DNA of 64,000 nucleotides, from the NCBI RefSeq assembly GCF_000970465.2, contig NZ_LAJE02000285.1, forward strand, positions 1-64,000. Direction: 5' to 3'. The stretch comes from Devosia insulae DS-56 (GTDB taxonomy: Bacteria > Pseudomonadota > Alphaproteobacteria > Rhizobiales > Devosiaceae). A model generated the notes under the pieces. It was not told where the DNA came from. It did no database searches and saw only the letters and a list, made by a program, of their open reading frames with translations. Of the stretch, positions 52,813-61,016 are shown one piece after another (the stretch's first letter is position 1; every line of letters begins with the position of its first letter). A program made the position numbers and the translations under genes.

Positions 52813-53838
52813 TTGGACTATCCCGAACGCGAACCCGATCAGCTCGAGGGCGTGCCGCTGCCCGAGTTCCAGACCGGCGTTTCCGGCCATGATGCGGCGC
52901 GCGCCACCTTGCTCGAGCGGCTAGATGCCGGGCGGCTACCCGGCGGCATCCTGATCCACGGGCCGCGCGGCATCGGCAAGGCAACGCTGGCCTTTGACCT
53001 CGCCCGAAAGATCTTCGAAAAGACCGGTGACGAGTCGCCCGGGCACATCGCGGCGCAGGTCGCTGCCGGCGCCTATCCAAACCTGTTCCTGATGCGCAAA
53101 TCGCTGCGCGACACCGGTAAGGGCTATTACACTGCGATCCGCGTCGAGGAGGTTCGCCGCTTCATCGAGGAAATGCGGATGACCCGCGGCCGCGCCGGCC
53201 ATCGCATCGCCATTGTCGATCCGATCGATGACTGCAACGCCTCGTCGGCCAACGCGCTCTTGAAGATCCTCGAGGAGCCGCCGGCCGATACGACCTTCCT
53301 TCTCGTCTCACACCGGCCGGGCTCGCTCCTGCCCACCATCAAATCGCGCTGCTTCCAGGTAGCGCTGCGGCCGATCGCCGACAGCGACGTCCGCACCGTG
53401 CTGGACCAGGTCGGCGGCCAGCCGCTCGCCATCGAGCGCGCCGTGTCGCTTGCCGGCGGACGTCCGCGCCGCGGCTTCGAGGCGATGCTGCTGGGGGAGG
53501 GGGGCGCCCTGCAGCTGCTGCAGGCCTGGCTCGCCGACCCCGCCGGCGCGCCATCGGCGGCCCGGATCGCGCTGGCCGATGCGCTCGCCGCCGAGCGCGA
53601 CTCCGCCGAGCTGCGCTTTGCCCGCGACATTCTCAATGACTGGCTGGCCGATGCCGCCAAGGCTGCGGCGAGCGCCGGCGACCGGGTTCGCCTTGCCTCG
53701 GCCAACGAGCTATGGGACAAGGCCCGGCTTTCACTCGCCGATGCCGATGAATACAACCTCGACATGCGGCAGACCCTGGTCGCGCTTTTCGATGCGATCC
53801 GGAAACACCAGTTGCTGAGCGTCCAGCCGACATCATGA
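52813..53838 (+). CDS. holB: DNA polymerase III subunit delta prime
   Basis: A 341-aa clamp-loader subunit. Walker-A-like GPRGIGKATLAFDLARKIF (the Lys is followed by Ala, unlike active ATPases, as expected for delta prime), then NALLKILEEPPADTTFLLVS with SRC (STIKSRC in sensor 1 of family). The start is TTG at 52813 immediately after tmk. The stop overlaps metG by 4 nt (ATGA). tmk-holB-metG-tatD is a conserved replication/translation cluster. Confidence 0.94.
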   Translation: MDYPEREPDQLEGVPLPEFQTGVSGHDAARATLLERLDAGRLPGGILIHGPRGIGKATLAFDLARKIFEKTGDESPGHIAAQVAAGAYPNLFLMRKSLRDTGKGYYTAIRVEEVRRFIEEMRMTRGRAGHRIAIVDPIDDCNASSANALLKILEEPPADTTFLLVSHRPGSLLPTIKSRCFQVALRPIADSDVRTVLDQVGGQPLAIERAVSLAGGRPRRGFEAMLLGEGGALQLLQAWLADPAGAPSAARIALADALAAERDSAELRFARDILNDWLADAAKAAASAGDRVRLASANELWDKARLSLADADEYNLDMRQTLVALFDAIRKHQLLSVQPTS

Positions 53839-55382
53839 CCGACACGTTCTACGTCACCACTGCAATCGCCTATCCCAACGGCGCGCCGCATATCGGGCAC
53901 GCCTACGAGATGATCACCACCGACGCCATCGCCCGCTGGGCGAGGCTCGAGGGCAAGGACACCTATTTCCTTACCGGCACCGACGAGCACGGCATCAAGA
54001 TGGTGCAGACGGCAGCGGCCGAAGGCATCACGGCGCGCGAACTGGCTGACCGCAACGCCGCCCGCTTCAAGGAGCTGGCGGGGCGCCTCGACGTCTCCAA
54101 CGACGATTTCATCCGCACCACCGAGCCGCGCCATCACGAGTCGAGCCAGGAGATCTGGCGCCGGATGGCCGCCAGCAATAATGGCGACATCTACCAATCG
54201 ACCTACAAGGGCTGGTACTCGGTCCGCGACGAAGCCTATTTCGACGAGGAAGAGCTCAGCGACGGCGAGGACGGCAAGAAGTTCGCGCCGACCGGCGCCG
54301 AGGTGAAGTGGGTCGAGGAAGACAGCTATTTCTTCCGCCTCTCCGCCTACCAGGATCGCCTGCTGAAGCTCTACACCGACCGCCCGGATTTCATCGCGCC
54401 CGAAGAGCGGCGCAACGAGATCATCTCGTTCGTCAAGGCCGGGCTGCGCGACGTCTCGATCAGCCGCACCACCTTCGACTGGGGGATCCCGGTGCCGGGC
54501 GCCTCCGGGCACGTGATGTATGTCTGGGTCGACGCGCTCACCAACTACATTACCGGCGTCGGCTTTCCCGATGCCGCCTCCGAACAGTTCAAGAAGTTCT
54601 GGCCGGCGAACCTGCATGTCATCGGCAAGGACATCATCCGCTTCCACACCGTCTACTGGCCAGCCTTCCTGATGAGCGCCGGCATCGAGGTGCCGCACCG
54701 GGTCTTCGCGCATGGCTTTCTGACCTCGGAAGGCAAGAAGATGTCGAAGTCGGTCGGCAACATCGTCGACCCGCATGAGCAGCTTGATCTCTACGGCACC
54801 GATCCGGTGCGCTGGTACTGCCTGCGCGAAGTCAGCTTCGGCCAGGATGGCGACTGGGGCCGCGAGAAGTTCATCAACCGCAACAACTCCGACCTTGCCA
54901 ACAATTTCGGCAACCTGGCGCAGCGCTCGCTGTCGACGATCCAGAAGAACTTTGGCGGCGCGCTGCCCGAGGCGCAGCCGACCGAGGCCGAGCATGCCAT
55001 CGTCGCCACGGCCATCGCGGCCATCGGCAAGATGGACCTCGCCATGAAGACGCAGCAGATCCATGAGGCGGCCGGCGAGCTGACGACGCTGCTCAACGCC
55101 GCCAACCTCTATTTCGCCGACCAGGCGCCGTGGGGGCTGAAGGCCGACCTGCCGCGCATGGGCACGATCCTTGCGACCACCGCCGACATCGTCCGCCGCG
55201 CCGCCATCGCGGCGCAGGCGTTCGTTCCGGCTTCTGCAGCGAAGTTCCTCGATGCCCTGGCGGTGCCGGAAGACCAGCGCCTGTTGAGCCATGCGCTGAG
55301 CGCGTCCGGCGTTCCCGCCGGAACCGTCTTGCCGCCGCCCGAGCCGGTGTTCAAGAAGTTCGAGCACCCAAAGGCCGTCTAA
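53835..55382 (+). CDS. metG: Methionyl-tRNA synthetase
   Basis: A 515-aa class I aminoacyl-tRNA synthetase. HIGH is in PHIGHAYEMITTDAI and KMSKS in EGKKMSKSVGN. The C-terminal tRNA-anticodon domain (alpha-helical) follows. It is the short type without a C-terminal tRNA-binding appendage and without the zinc knuckle pair typical of E. coli. The ATG overlaps the holB stop by 4 nt. A REP-like repeat follows. Confidence 0.97.
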   Translation: MTDTFYVTTAIAYPNGAPHIGHAYEMITTDAIARWARLEGKDTYFLTGTDEHGIKMVQTAAAEGITARELADRNAARFKELAGRLDVSNDDFIRTTEPRHHESSQEIWRRMAASNNGDIYQSTYKGWYSVRDEAYFDEEELSDGEDGKKFAPTGAEVKWVEEDSYFFRLSAYQDRLLKLYTDRPDFIAPEERRNEIISFVKAGLRDVSISRTTFDWGIPVPGASGHVMYVWVDALTNYITGVGFPDAASEQFKKFWPANLHVIGKDIIRFHTVYWPAFLMSAGIEVPHRVFAHGFLTSEGKKMSKSVGNIVDPHEQLDLYGTDPVRWYCLREVSFGQDGDWGREKFINRNNSDLANNFGNLAQRSLSTIQKNFGGALPEAQPTEAEHAIVATAIAAIGKMDLAMKTQQIHEAAGELTTLLNAANLYFADQAPWGLKADLPRMGTILATTADIVRRAAIAAQAFVPASAAKFLDALAVPEDQRLLSHALSASGVPAGTVLPPPEPVFKKFEHPKAV

Positions 55383-55410
55383 TGCGCTCGATCTTCGCCT
55401 CATGCACTGA

Positions 55411-55546
55411 CCTTCCCTCTCCCCTTGAGGGAGAGGGTGCCCTGCGCAGCAGGGCGGGTGAGGGGCAGTTGCGATATCCTTCCCCTCATCCGTCTCGGCC
55501 CTGCGGGCCGATCCACCTTCTCCCTCAAGGGGAGAAGGAAGGAAGG
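55411..55546. repeat. REP-like palindromic repeat, abutting tatD
   Basis: CTCTCCCC/GGGAGAGGG hairpin (near 55417-55437), then GCCCTGCGCAGCAGGGC, then an inverted partner CTTCTCCC/GGGGAGAAG near 55518-55538. It is the same element family as at 25.7 and 34.7 kb. Its last bases AGAAGGAAGGAAGGGG run directly into the tatD start, so the repeat end supplies the ribosome site. Confidence 0.8.
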
Positions 55547-55551
55547 GGCCA

Positions 55552-56328
55552 ATGCTGATCGACTCGCACTGCCACCTCGATTTCCCCGAGCTCGCCGCCG
55601 ATCGCGCCGGTGTGCTGGCGCGCGCCAAAGCGGCGGGGATCGATGGCATGGTGACCATCTCGACCCGGGTGAAGCGCTTCGACGAGATCAAAGCCATCGC
55701 CGAGGCGCATGCCGAGGTCTGGTGCTCGGTCGGCACCCATCCGCACCATGCCGACGAAGAGCTCGACATCTTCACCGACGACCTGGTCCGGCTGAGCGCG
55801 CATCCCAAATGCGTCGCCATCGGCGAAGCCGGGCTCGACTATTTCTACGACAACGCACCGAAAGAAGCGCAGGAGACCGGGCTGCGCCGGCACATCGCGG
55901 CATCGCGCCTCACCGGGCTGCCGCTGGTGATCCATTCCCGCTCGGCCGACGTGCACATGGCGTCCGTACTGAGCGATGAAGTGGGGCAGGGGGCCTTCCC
56001 TTTCGTGCTCCACTGCTTCACCGGCGGCGCCGATCTCGCCCGAAAGGCGCTGGAGCTCGGCGGCTACATCTCGTTCTCCGGCATCATCACCTTCAAGAAT
56101 GCGGAGGAAATCCGCGAGGTCGCGAAGTTCGTTCCAGCTGACCGTTATCTGGTTGAAACAGATGCGCCTTATCTGGCTCCGGTGCCGCACCGTGGTGGCA
56201 CCAACGAGCCGAGCTATGTCGCCCATACTGCCGCCAAGGTGGCCGAGGTTCGTGGCATCAGCCTCGAGCAGCTCGGCACCGAAACCACCGACAATTTTTT
56301 TCGTTTATTCTCAAAGGCTAAGGCGTAA
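55552..56328 (+). CDS. tatD: TatD-family metal-dependent hydrolase
   Basis: A 258-aa TIM-barrel hydrolase, a metal-dependent DNase in quality control. HxH is in LIDSHCHLDFPEL, with further ligands in IGEAGLDYFYD, LVIHSRSAD, VLHCFTGG and VETDAPYLAPVPHRG. The ATG at 55552 is preceded by GGAAGGAAGGGG. Its stop shares a base with the start of the metallo-beta-lactamase gene (TAATG). The metG-tatD-MBL order is common in alphaproteobacteria. Confidence 0.94.
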   Translation: MLIDSHCHLDFPELAADRAGVLARAKAAGIDGMVTISTRVKRFDEIKAIAEAHAEVWCSVGTHPHHADEELDIFTDDLVRLSAHPKCVAIGEAGLDYFYDNAPKEAQETGLRRHIAASRLTGLPLVIHSRSADVHMASVLSDEVGQGAFPFVLHCFTGGADLARKALELGGYISFSGIITFKNAEEIREVAKFVPADRYLVETDAPYLAPVPHRGGTNEPSYVAHTAAKVAEVRGISLEQLGTETTDNFFRLFSKAKA

Positions 56329-57167
56329 TGCCTGAAGCGCAACGTATTGTCGCGACGATTATGGGATGCGGCTCGTCCGGCGGCGTGCCGCGCATCGGCG
56401 GCCACTGGGGCGTCTGCGATCCGAACAATCCGAAAAACCGCCGCAGCCGCTGCTCGCTGCTGATCGAAGGGTTCTCGGCCGGCTCGGATGAGCCGACCCG
56501 CATCATCGTCGATACCGGCTGTGACCTCCGCGAGCAGTTGCTGCGTGCCGAGGTCGATCGGGTCGAGGCGGTGCTCTATACGCACGAGCATGCAGACCAT
56601 ACGCACGGCATCGATGACCTCCGGGTGCTGGCGCTGATCAATCGCAAGCGGGTCGACGTCTATTTCACTGCCGAGGCCGCCAACCGGATCGTGCCGAGCT
56701 TTGCCTATTGCTTTACGGCGCCGCCGGGTTCGGGCTATCCGCCGATCCTCAACCAGCACCTGATCGAAGCCGGCACGCCGCTGACGGTGGACGGGCCGGG
56801 CGGTTCGATCACCGTTCTGCCGTTCCGCCAGGACCATGGCGATATCTTTTCCCTGGGGTTTCGGGTGCGAAGCTTCGCCTACTCGTGCGACCTCAGCGGC
56901 ATCCCGGAGGTGTCGCGCGAGGCGGTCAGCGAGCTCGACACCTGGGTGCTCGACGCATTGCGGCCGACGCCGCATCCGAGCCACCTGAGCCTTTCCGAGG
57001 CGCTGGAGCTGGTCGAAGACCTCAAGCCGCGCCACGCCGTGCTGACCAACCTCCATATCGACCTCGACTACGCCCAGACCGACGCCATGACGCCGGACCA
57101 CGTCCGGCCGGCGTTCGACGGCCTACAGATCGACATCACCGCCGGCGAGATCATCAGCCCGCGCTGA
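56328..57167 (+). CDS. Metallo-beta-lactamase-fold hydrolase, PhnP-like (COG1235)
   Basis: A 279-aa hydrolase. The metal-binding THEHADHTHG holds H86, H88, D90 and H91; additional ligands are seen in FRQDHGD and in NLHIDLDY. It starts GCGSSGGVPRIGGHWGVCDP, the PhnP/COG1235 pattern, so it may hydrolyse a cyclic phosphodiester or similar. C-terminal P-rich segments are usual. Coupled to tatD upstream (TAATG). Confidence 0.88.
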   Translation: MPEAQRIVATIMGCGSSGGVPRIGGHWGVCDPNNPKNRRSRCSLLIEGFSAGSDEPTRIIVDTGCDLREQLLRAEVDRVEAVLYTHEHADHTHGIDDLRVLALINRKRVDVYFTAEAANRIVPSFAYCFTAPPGSGYPPILNQHLIEAGTPLTVDGPGGSITVLPFRQDHGDIFSLGFRVRSFAYSCDLSGIPEVSREAVSELDTWVLDALRPTPHPSHLSLSEALELVEDLKPRHAVLTNLHIDLDYAQTDAMTPDHVRPAFDGLQIDITAGEIISPR

Positions 57168-57189
57168 TGCCGCCCAACGCCACGGAGCC

Positions 57190-57579
57190 ATGCCGCCAAT
57201 GATTGAAGTCATCGATACCGGCATCGCGCCGTCCAGCGGTCCGATCAACGACTGTGTCCGCGCCGGCAACCATGTCTGGCTGGTGGTGCTGGCCGAGGAT
57301 CCGAAGACCGGCAAGATCACCGAGGGCGACATCGAGGTGCAGACGCGCCAGGCGCTATCGAACCTCAGGCAAGCGATCAACGCCGCCGGCGGCGAGCTCA
57401 CCAACATCGTGCAGGTGCAGATCTTCCTCGTCGACAGCGCCGACGCGCCGGGCATGAACCGTGTGTATGCCGAGTTCTTCAACACCAAGCCGTACCCGAT
57501 CCGTGCCACAGTGGTGGTCAAGGAACTGCTGGCCAAGGGGCTGAGGATCGAGATCACGGCAACGGCGGTGCTGGGGTAG
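57190..57579 (+). CDS. RidA/YjgF-family reactive-intermediate deaminase
   Basis: A 129-aa trimeric enzyme family that hydrolyses enamine/imine intermediates released by PLP enzymes, protecting cells from damage. The layout is typical: VIDTGIAPSSGPINDCVRAG, VQTRQALSNLRQAINAAGG, VQVQIFLVDSADAPGMNRVY and RATVVVKELLAKGLRIEITA, including the conserved Arg that binds the carboxylate. Two ATGs compete, 57190 and 57199; an SD (GGAG) suits the second. A SelA-like PLP enzyme gene follows, so it probably clears that enzyme's intermediates. Confidence 0.9.
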   Translation: MPPMIEVIDTGIAPSSGPINDCVRAGNHVWLVVLAEDPKTGKITEGDIEVQTRQALSNLRQAINAAGGELTNIVQVQIFLVDSADAPGMNRVYAEFFNTKPYPIRATVVVKELLAKGLRIEITATAVLG

Positions 57580-57635
57580 GGCGGCTGGTGACGGCTGAAC
57601 GAATGGGTTCGCAAATCTCGCGAGGGGCTCTGCGG

Positions 57636-58742
57636 GTGAGTATCTACGAAGACCTTGGCATCAGGCCGATCATCAACGCGTCAGCAACCCTCACCAGACT
57701 TGGTGGATCGCGCATGCCCGCGGAAGTCCTCGAGGCAATGCGTGCGGCTGCTGGCTCGTTTGTCGATCTGCCACTCTTTCAAACACGGGTCGGCGACCGC
57801 ATCGCCGAGCTCACCCGGAATGATGCCGCATTCGTTTCCTCAGGTGCAGCAGCTGGGATCGTGCTCTCGGTCGCAACTCTGATGGCAGCGCCGAACGAAC
57901 CCGATCCGATGGCGTATCCGATGCTCAACGGCATCACCAGGAACGAAGTGATCGTTTTCACTTCACAGCGCAACGGCTACGACTTCGCGATTCGCCAGAC
58001 CGGCGCCTCTGTCATTGAGTGCGACGACACCCTCGCATCGTTTGAGTCGGCCATATCAGGGCGTACGGCGTGCCTGGTCTGGTTTGCCGGGGCGCTGGCA
58101 TTGAAATCTCCGCCGATCGAGGACGTCATCGCGATCGCCAGGAAGCACCACGTCCCGGTTCTGGTCGACGCCGCTGCCCAGATTCCGCCGGTTTCGAGTT
58201 TCTGGCACTACACCAAGGTCCTCGGCTGCGACGGTGTCGTCTTCAGTGGCGGCAAAGGTATCCGTGGGCCGCAAGCTGCCGGTCTGGTCCTTGGGACCAG
58301 GGAATTGATCGCTGGTTGCCGCCGACTTTCAGCGCCAACGCAGGGCATCGGTCGACCGATGAAAGTCGGAAAGGAAGAACTCGCCGGAATGCTCGCCGCC
58401 GTCCGGTATACACTGGAGCAGGACGAAGACGCGATTCTCGAAGGGTATGAATCGATCGTCCGGAACTGGATCGAAGACCTCGGCGGCATCGCGGGAGTGA
58501 CGACGGAACGCGGCTTCCCAAGTGAAGCTGGTCAACCTCACCCGCGCGCAATCGTTCATCTCGATGCCGGTTTCAGCAAGACGCGCGACCAGGTTATTGA
58601 CGAACTCAAGACCGGCGATGTCTGGATTGAGGTAGCTGCACTAGCCGACGAACCGAACGCCATAGCCCTCAATCCGCAGACGCTGACGAGCCAAGAGGCC
58701 GATGTCGTTGCTGCTCGATTGCGACAGGTTCTGACAAGCTGA
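57636..58742 (+). CDS. SelA-like PLP-dependent lyase/transferase
   Basis: A 368-aa PLP enzyme of the SelA/DgaE-like aminotransferase fold. MSIYEDLGIRPIINASATLT is the typical start, PLP Asp is in VLVDAAAQIPPVS, and the Schiff-base Lys is K207 in FSGGKGIRG. The family covers selenocysteine synthase and D-glucosaminate-6-phosphate ammonia-lyase; no tRNA-binding extension is present, so a small-molecule lyase is more likely. Start GTG 57636 has GAGGGG 8 nt upstream; GTG 57588 is possible but less supported. Base composition is less GC-rich than neighbours, which suggests transfer. Confidence 0.82.
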   Translation: MSIYEDLGIRPIINASATLTRLGGSRMPAEVLEAMRAAAGSFVDLPLFQTRVGDRIAELTRNDAAFVSSGAAAGIVLSVATLMAAPNEPDPMAYPMLNGITRNEVIVFTSQRNGYDFAIRQTGASVIECDDTLASFESAISGRTACLVWFAGALALKSPPIEDVIAIARKHHVPVLVDAAAQIPPVSSFWHYTKVLGCDGVVFSGGKGIRGPQAAGLVLGTRELIAGCRRLSAPTQGIGRPMKVGKEELAGMLAAVRYTLEQDEDAILEGYESIVRNWIEDLGGIAGVTTERGFPSEAGQPHPRAIVHLDAGFSKTRDQVIDELKTGDVWIEVAALADEPNAIALNPQTLTSQEADVVAARLRQVLTS

Positions 58743-58766
58743 TCAAGTCTCCGGGAAACATTATCG

Positions 58767-59291
58767 ATGGCATTCAATGTCAGGAAGCGCGGCAAACTCA
58801 CCTATTACTATGAAGGCGATCGACCTGTTCTCTCGGCGCTGGTCACCGAGGAACAGGCGGATGGCGACCTCAAGATTCATTTCGCTGGTCTGACAGGTGG
58901 CTACTCAGCGAAGGGCATTTTGGGACTCAGCGAACTCGTGTCGATGGATCCCCATCAGGAAGTCGCACTGGTGTTCAGGTGCTGGGAGAAGTGGCTGGTC
59001 GAGGCGGGAATCTGCTCGTCTTTGCAGGATATCGATTTCATTGAGGTGTACGCGTTCGGTGCCCAACCGAAGACCCCGAACATCCTCGCCGATCCCGCCG
59101 GATATGCCGCTGAGCAGGATCGCCTTCGGAAAGCCTATGCCGAGGCGTACTCATCCTTTTTCGCCGACAACCTTCCCGAAAATGGCGTTCCTTGCCGCTT
59201 CACAGTCCATCTGATCGATTTCCCGGACAAGGCGGCCTCGTACGAGTTCTATTCGACCGCGCTGCTCCAACGCGCATTGCAGAAGGGTTAG
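58767..59291 (+). CDS. Uncharacterised protein, possible divergent RidA fold
   Basis: A 174-aa protein, MAFNVRKRGKLTYYYEGDRP. I do not recognise a family with certainty. The layout (VFRCWEKWLVEAGICSSLQD, IDFIEVYAFGAQP, AYAEAYSSFFADNLPENGVP, RFTVHLIDFPDKAASYEFYS) echoes the RidA order: helix with Trp, beta strand, YAxFF helix, then RxTV strand. A ~20-residue insertion would be needed, so this is tentative. It follows the SelA-like gene by 24 nt on the same strand and shares its lower GC content, so the two probably entered together. Confidence 0.5.
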   Translation: MAFNVRKRGKLTYYYEGDRPVLSALVTEEQADGDLKIHFAGLTGGYSAKGILGLSELVSMDPHQEVALVFRCWEKWLVEAGICSSLQDIDFIEVYAFGAQPKTPNILADPAGYAAEQDRLRKAYAEAYSSFFADNLPENGVPCRFTVHLIDFPDKAASYEFYSTALLQRALQKG

Positions 59292-59390
59292 TCATGCTAG
59301 CGCAGCCGGTCCGTGGCACAGGCAACCAGCACGAAATCCCCAATGACTTGGACGTACGGTGTGAGGCAGCAAAGGCCGCCAGCCGCACCG

Positions 59391-59418
59391 TTGGGTCAAT
59401 GCGATAGTTCCATAATAT
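59391..59418 (+). promoter_or_regulatory. Candidate promoter of the hydratase gene
   Basis: TTGGGT (59391-59396), a 16-nt spacer and TAATAT (59413-59418) within a local A/T-rich patch (CATAATATATCTTAT). It lies 28 nt before the ATG at 59446 and outside the preceding cluster. The spacing fits a housekeeping promoter but the -35 is weak. Confidence 0.4.
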
Positions 59419-59445
59419 ATCTTATGCGAATGGAGGAATAGCGAT

Positions 59446-60183
59446 ATGCCGACCGAAGCCGACCTCACCCAGCAGCTTATCGAGGCCCAGCGTGCCGGCC
59501 GGCATGATGTCGATGCTGTCCCCTATGCGGCGCTCGATCGCGCTGCCGCCCTCAGCATCCAGTCCGCGACCATGGCGGCGCTCGGCGAAGCTCCGGCGCT
59601 GCTCAAGACCATCGTGGCGCCGGACGGACTTGGCGCCTGTGCGCCGATCTATCGGTCACGTGTCGGCAACAGCGGCGCGTTCCAGCTGTCGTCGCCGACG
59701 ATCGTCGGGCTCGAGGTCGAGGTTGGCCTGGTGCTGGCCAGCGACCTGACGACCGACGCCGCTAACCGTGACGAGATCGATATCATCGAGGCGATCAGCC
59801 ATTACTTCGTCGGCATCGAGGTCTGCGGTACGCGCTATGCCGACCGGAGCCTCGCAGGTGCGTATGGCGGGCTTGCGGACAACGCCACGGCCTATGGCTA
59901 CGTCATCGACCCCACGCATCGCGACGCCGGCGCCGAGATCGGCAATTACGACGTGCACCTGGAGTTCGCTGGTCAGCAGATCTGGTCGGCGCCGGCCAAG
60001 CACTCGTTCGGCACCGTGCTCAACTCGTTCATCGCCTACGCCAAGAACCAGAACCCGGCTTTTCCGCTTAAGGCCGGCACGGTGGTCACCACCGGCTCGC
60101 TCTGCGGCCTCGTGCCGATCGCCGGCGCCGGCCACGTGGTCGGCCGGCTCGGCAACCACGCCGTCAGCTTCGACATCACCTGA
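59446..60183 (+). CDS. 2-keto-4-pentenoate hydratase / fumarylacetoacetate hydrolase family protein
   Basis: A 245-aa enzyme of the MhpD/hydratase branch, which hydrates dienoates or cleaves acyl-pyruvates in aromatic or sugar-acid breakdown. Recognisable are the AALGEAPALLKTIVAPDG region, LEVEVGLVLASDL, IEAISHYFVGIEVCGTRYAD and a Gly-rich end (GTVVTTGSLCGLVPI). ATG at 59446 has GGAGG 12 nt upstream. mazG follows after 8 nt. A link to the RidA/SelA-like genes upstream is possible by position only. Confidence 0.85.
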   Translation: MPTEADLTQQLIEAQRAGRHDVDAVPYAALDRAAALSIQSATMAALGEAPALLKTIVAPDGLGACAPIYRSRVGNSGAFQLSSPTIVGLEVEVGLVLASDLTTDAANRDEIDIIEAISHYFVGIEVCGTRYADRSLAGAYGGLADNATAYGYVIDPTHRDAGAEIGNYDVHLEFAGQQIWSAPAKHSFGTVLNSFIAYAKNQNPAFPLKAGTVVTTGSLCGLVPIAGAGHVVGRLGNHAVSFDIT

Positions 60184-60191
60184 GAGTTGCC

Positions 60192-60998
60192 ATGCAGCCG
60201 TCCCGCGACATTTCCCGCCTGATCGAGATCATGGCCGCCCTCCGAAACCCGGATGGCGGCTGTCCGTGGGATCTGGAGCAGGATTTCGCCAGCATTCGCC
60301 ACTACACCATCGAGGAAGCCTACGAGGTCGCCGACGCCATCGAGCGTGAGGATTATGCGGACCTGCGCGAGGAGCTCGGCGACCTGCTGCTGCAGCCGGT
60401 CTATCACGCCCAGATGGCCTCGGAGCAAGGCCTGTTCGATATCGGCGACGTGGTTTTTGCTATTACTGAGAAGCTGATACGCCGGCATCCTCATGTCTTC
60501 GGAGAGGAAGCGGCGCGCAATGCTGGTGGCGCCAAAGCCAAGTGGGACGAGGTGAAGGCCGACGAGCGGGCGAAGAAGGCTGAGCGGAAGCAAACCCCCT
60601 CGTCCATCCTCGACGACGTACCGCACGCCCTGCCTGCCCTCGCCCGTGCAGAAAAGCTCAGCCGCCGCGCTGCCTCGGTGCAATTCGACTGGCCCGACTG
60701 GCGGCAGACGCTGGCCAAGGTCCGCGAAGAGCTCGACGAAGTCGCCGCTGCGGCGGAAGCCGGCAACACGGCCGAGATCCACGAGGAGCTGGGCGACCTG
60801 CTGTTCGCCGCCGCCAACCTCGCGCGCAAGCTCGGGGTCGAAGGCGAATCCGCATTGCGCGACGCCAACGTCAAGTTCGACCGCCGCTTCCGCTACGTCG
60901 AAAGCCGCGCCACGGAGGACGCCGTCCCGCTGGCCGAGGCCGGGCTCAATCGGTTGGACGGCTACTGGAACGAGATCAGGGCCAAAGAGCGCGGGTAA
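60192..60998 (+). CDS. mazG: Nucleoside triphosphate pyrophosphohydrolase MazG
   Basis: A 268-aa house-cleaning enzyme that hydrolyses NTPs to NMPs. It holds two tandem MazG domains. The first shows CPWDLEQDFASIRHYTIEEA and EELGDLLLQPVYHAQMA. The second has DWPDWRQTLAKVREELDEVA, with HEELGDLLFAAANLARKLG. Acidic metal-binding residues are intact in both. In alphaproteobacteria it usually follows hflX; here an M15-like peptidase gene is between them. ATG at 60192. Confidence 0.94.
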   Translation: MQPSRDISRLIEIMAALRNPDGGCPWDLEQDFASIRHYTIEEAYEVADAIEREDYADLREELGDLLLQPVYHAQMASEQGLFDIGDVVFAITEKLIRRHPHVFGEEAARNAGGAKAKWDEVKADERAKKAERKQTPSSILDDVPHALPALARAEKLSRRAASVQFDWPDWRQTLAKVREELDEVAAAAEAGNTAEIHEELGDLLFAAANLARKLGVEGESALRDANVKFDRRFRYVESRATEDAVPLAEAGLNRLDGYWNEIRAKERG

Positions 60999-61016
60999 GC
61001 GCCGGAGCAGCGGGCG

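Noticed and set aside
53127-55820. Very long open frame on the minus strand opposite metG and holB
   Set aside because: It is antisense to three genes with clear catalytic motifs; its translation is a mix of Arg/Gly/Asp-rich text with no domains, as expected for a GC-rich shadow frame.
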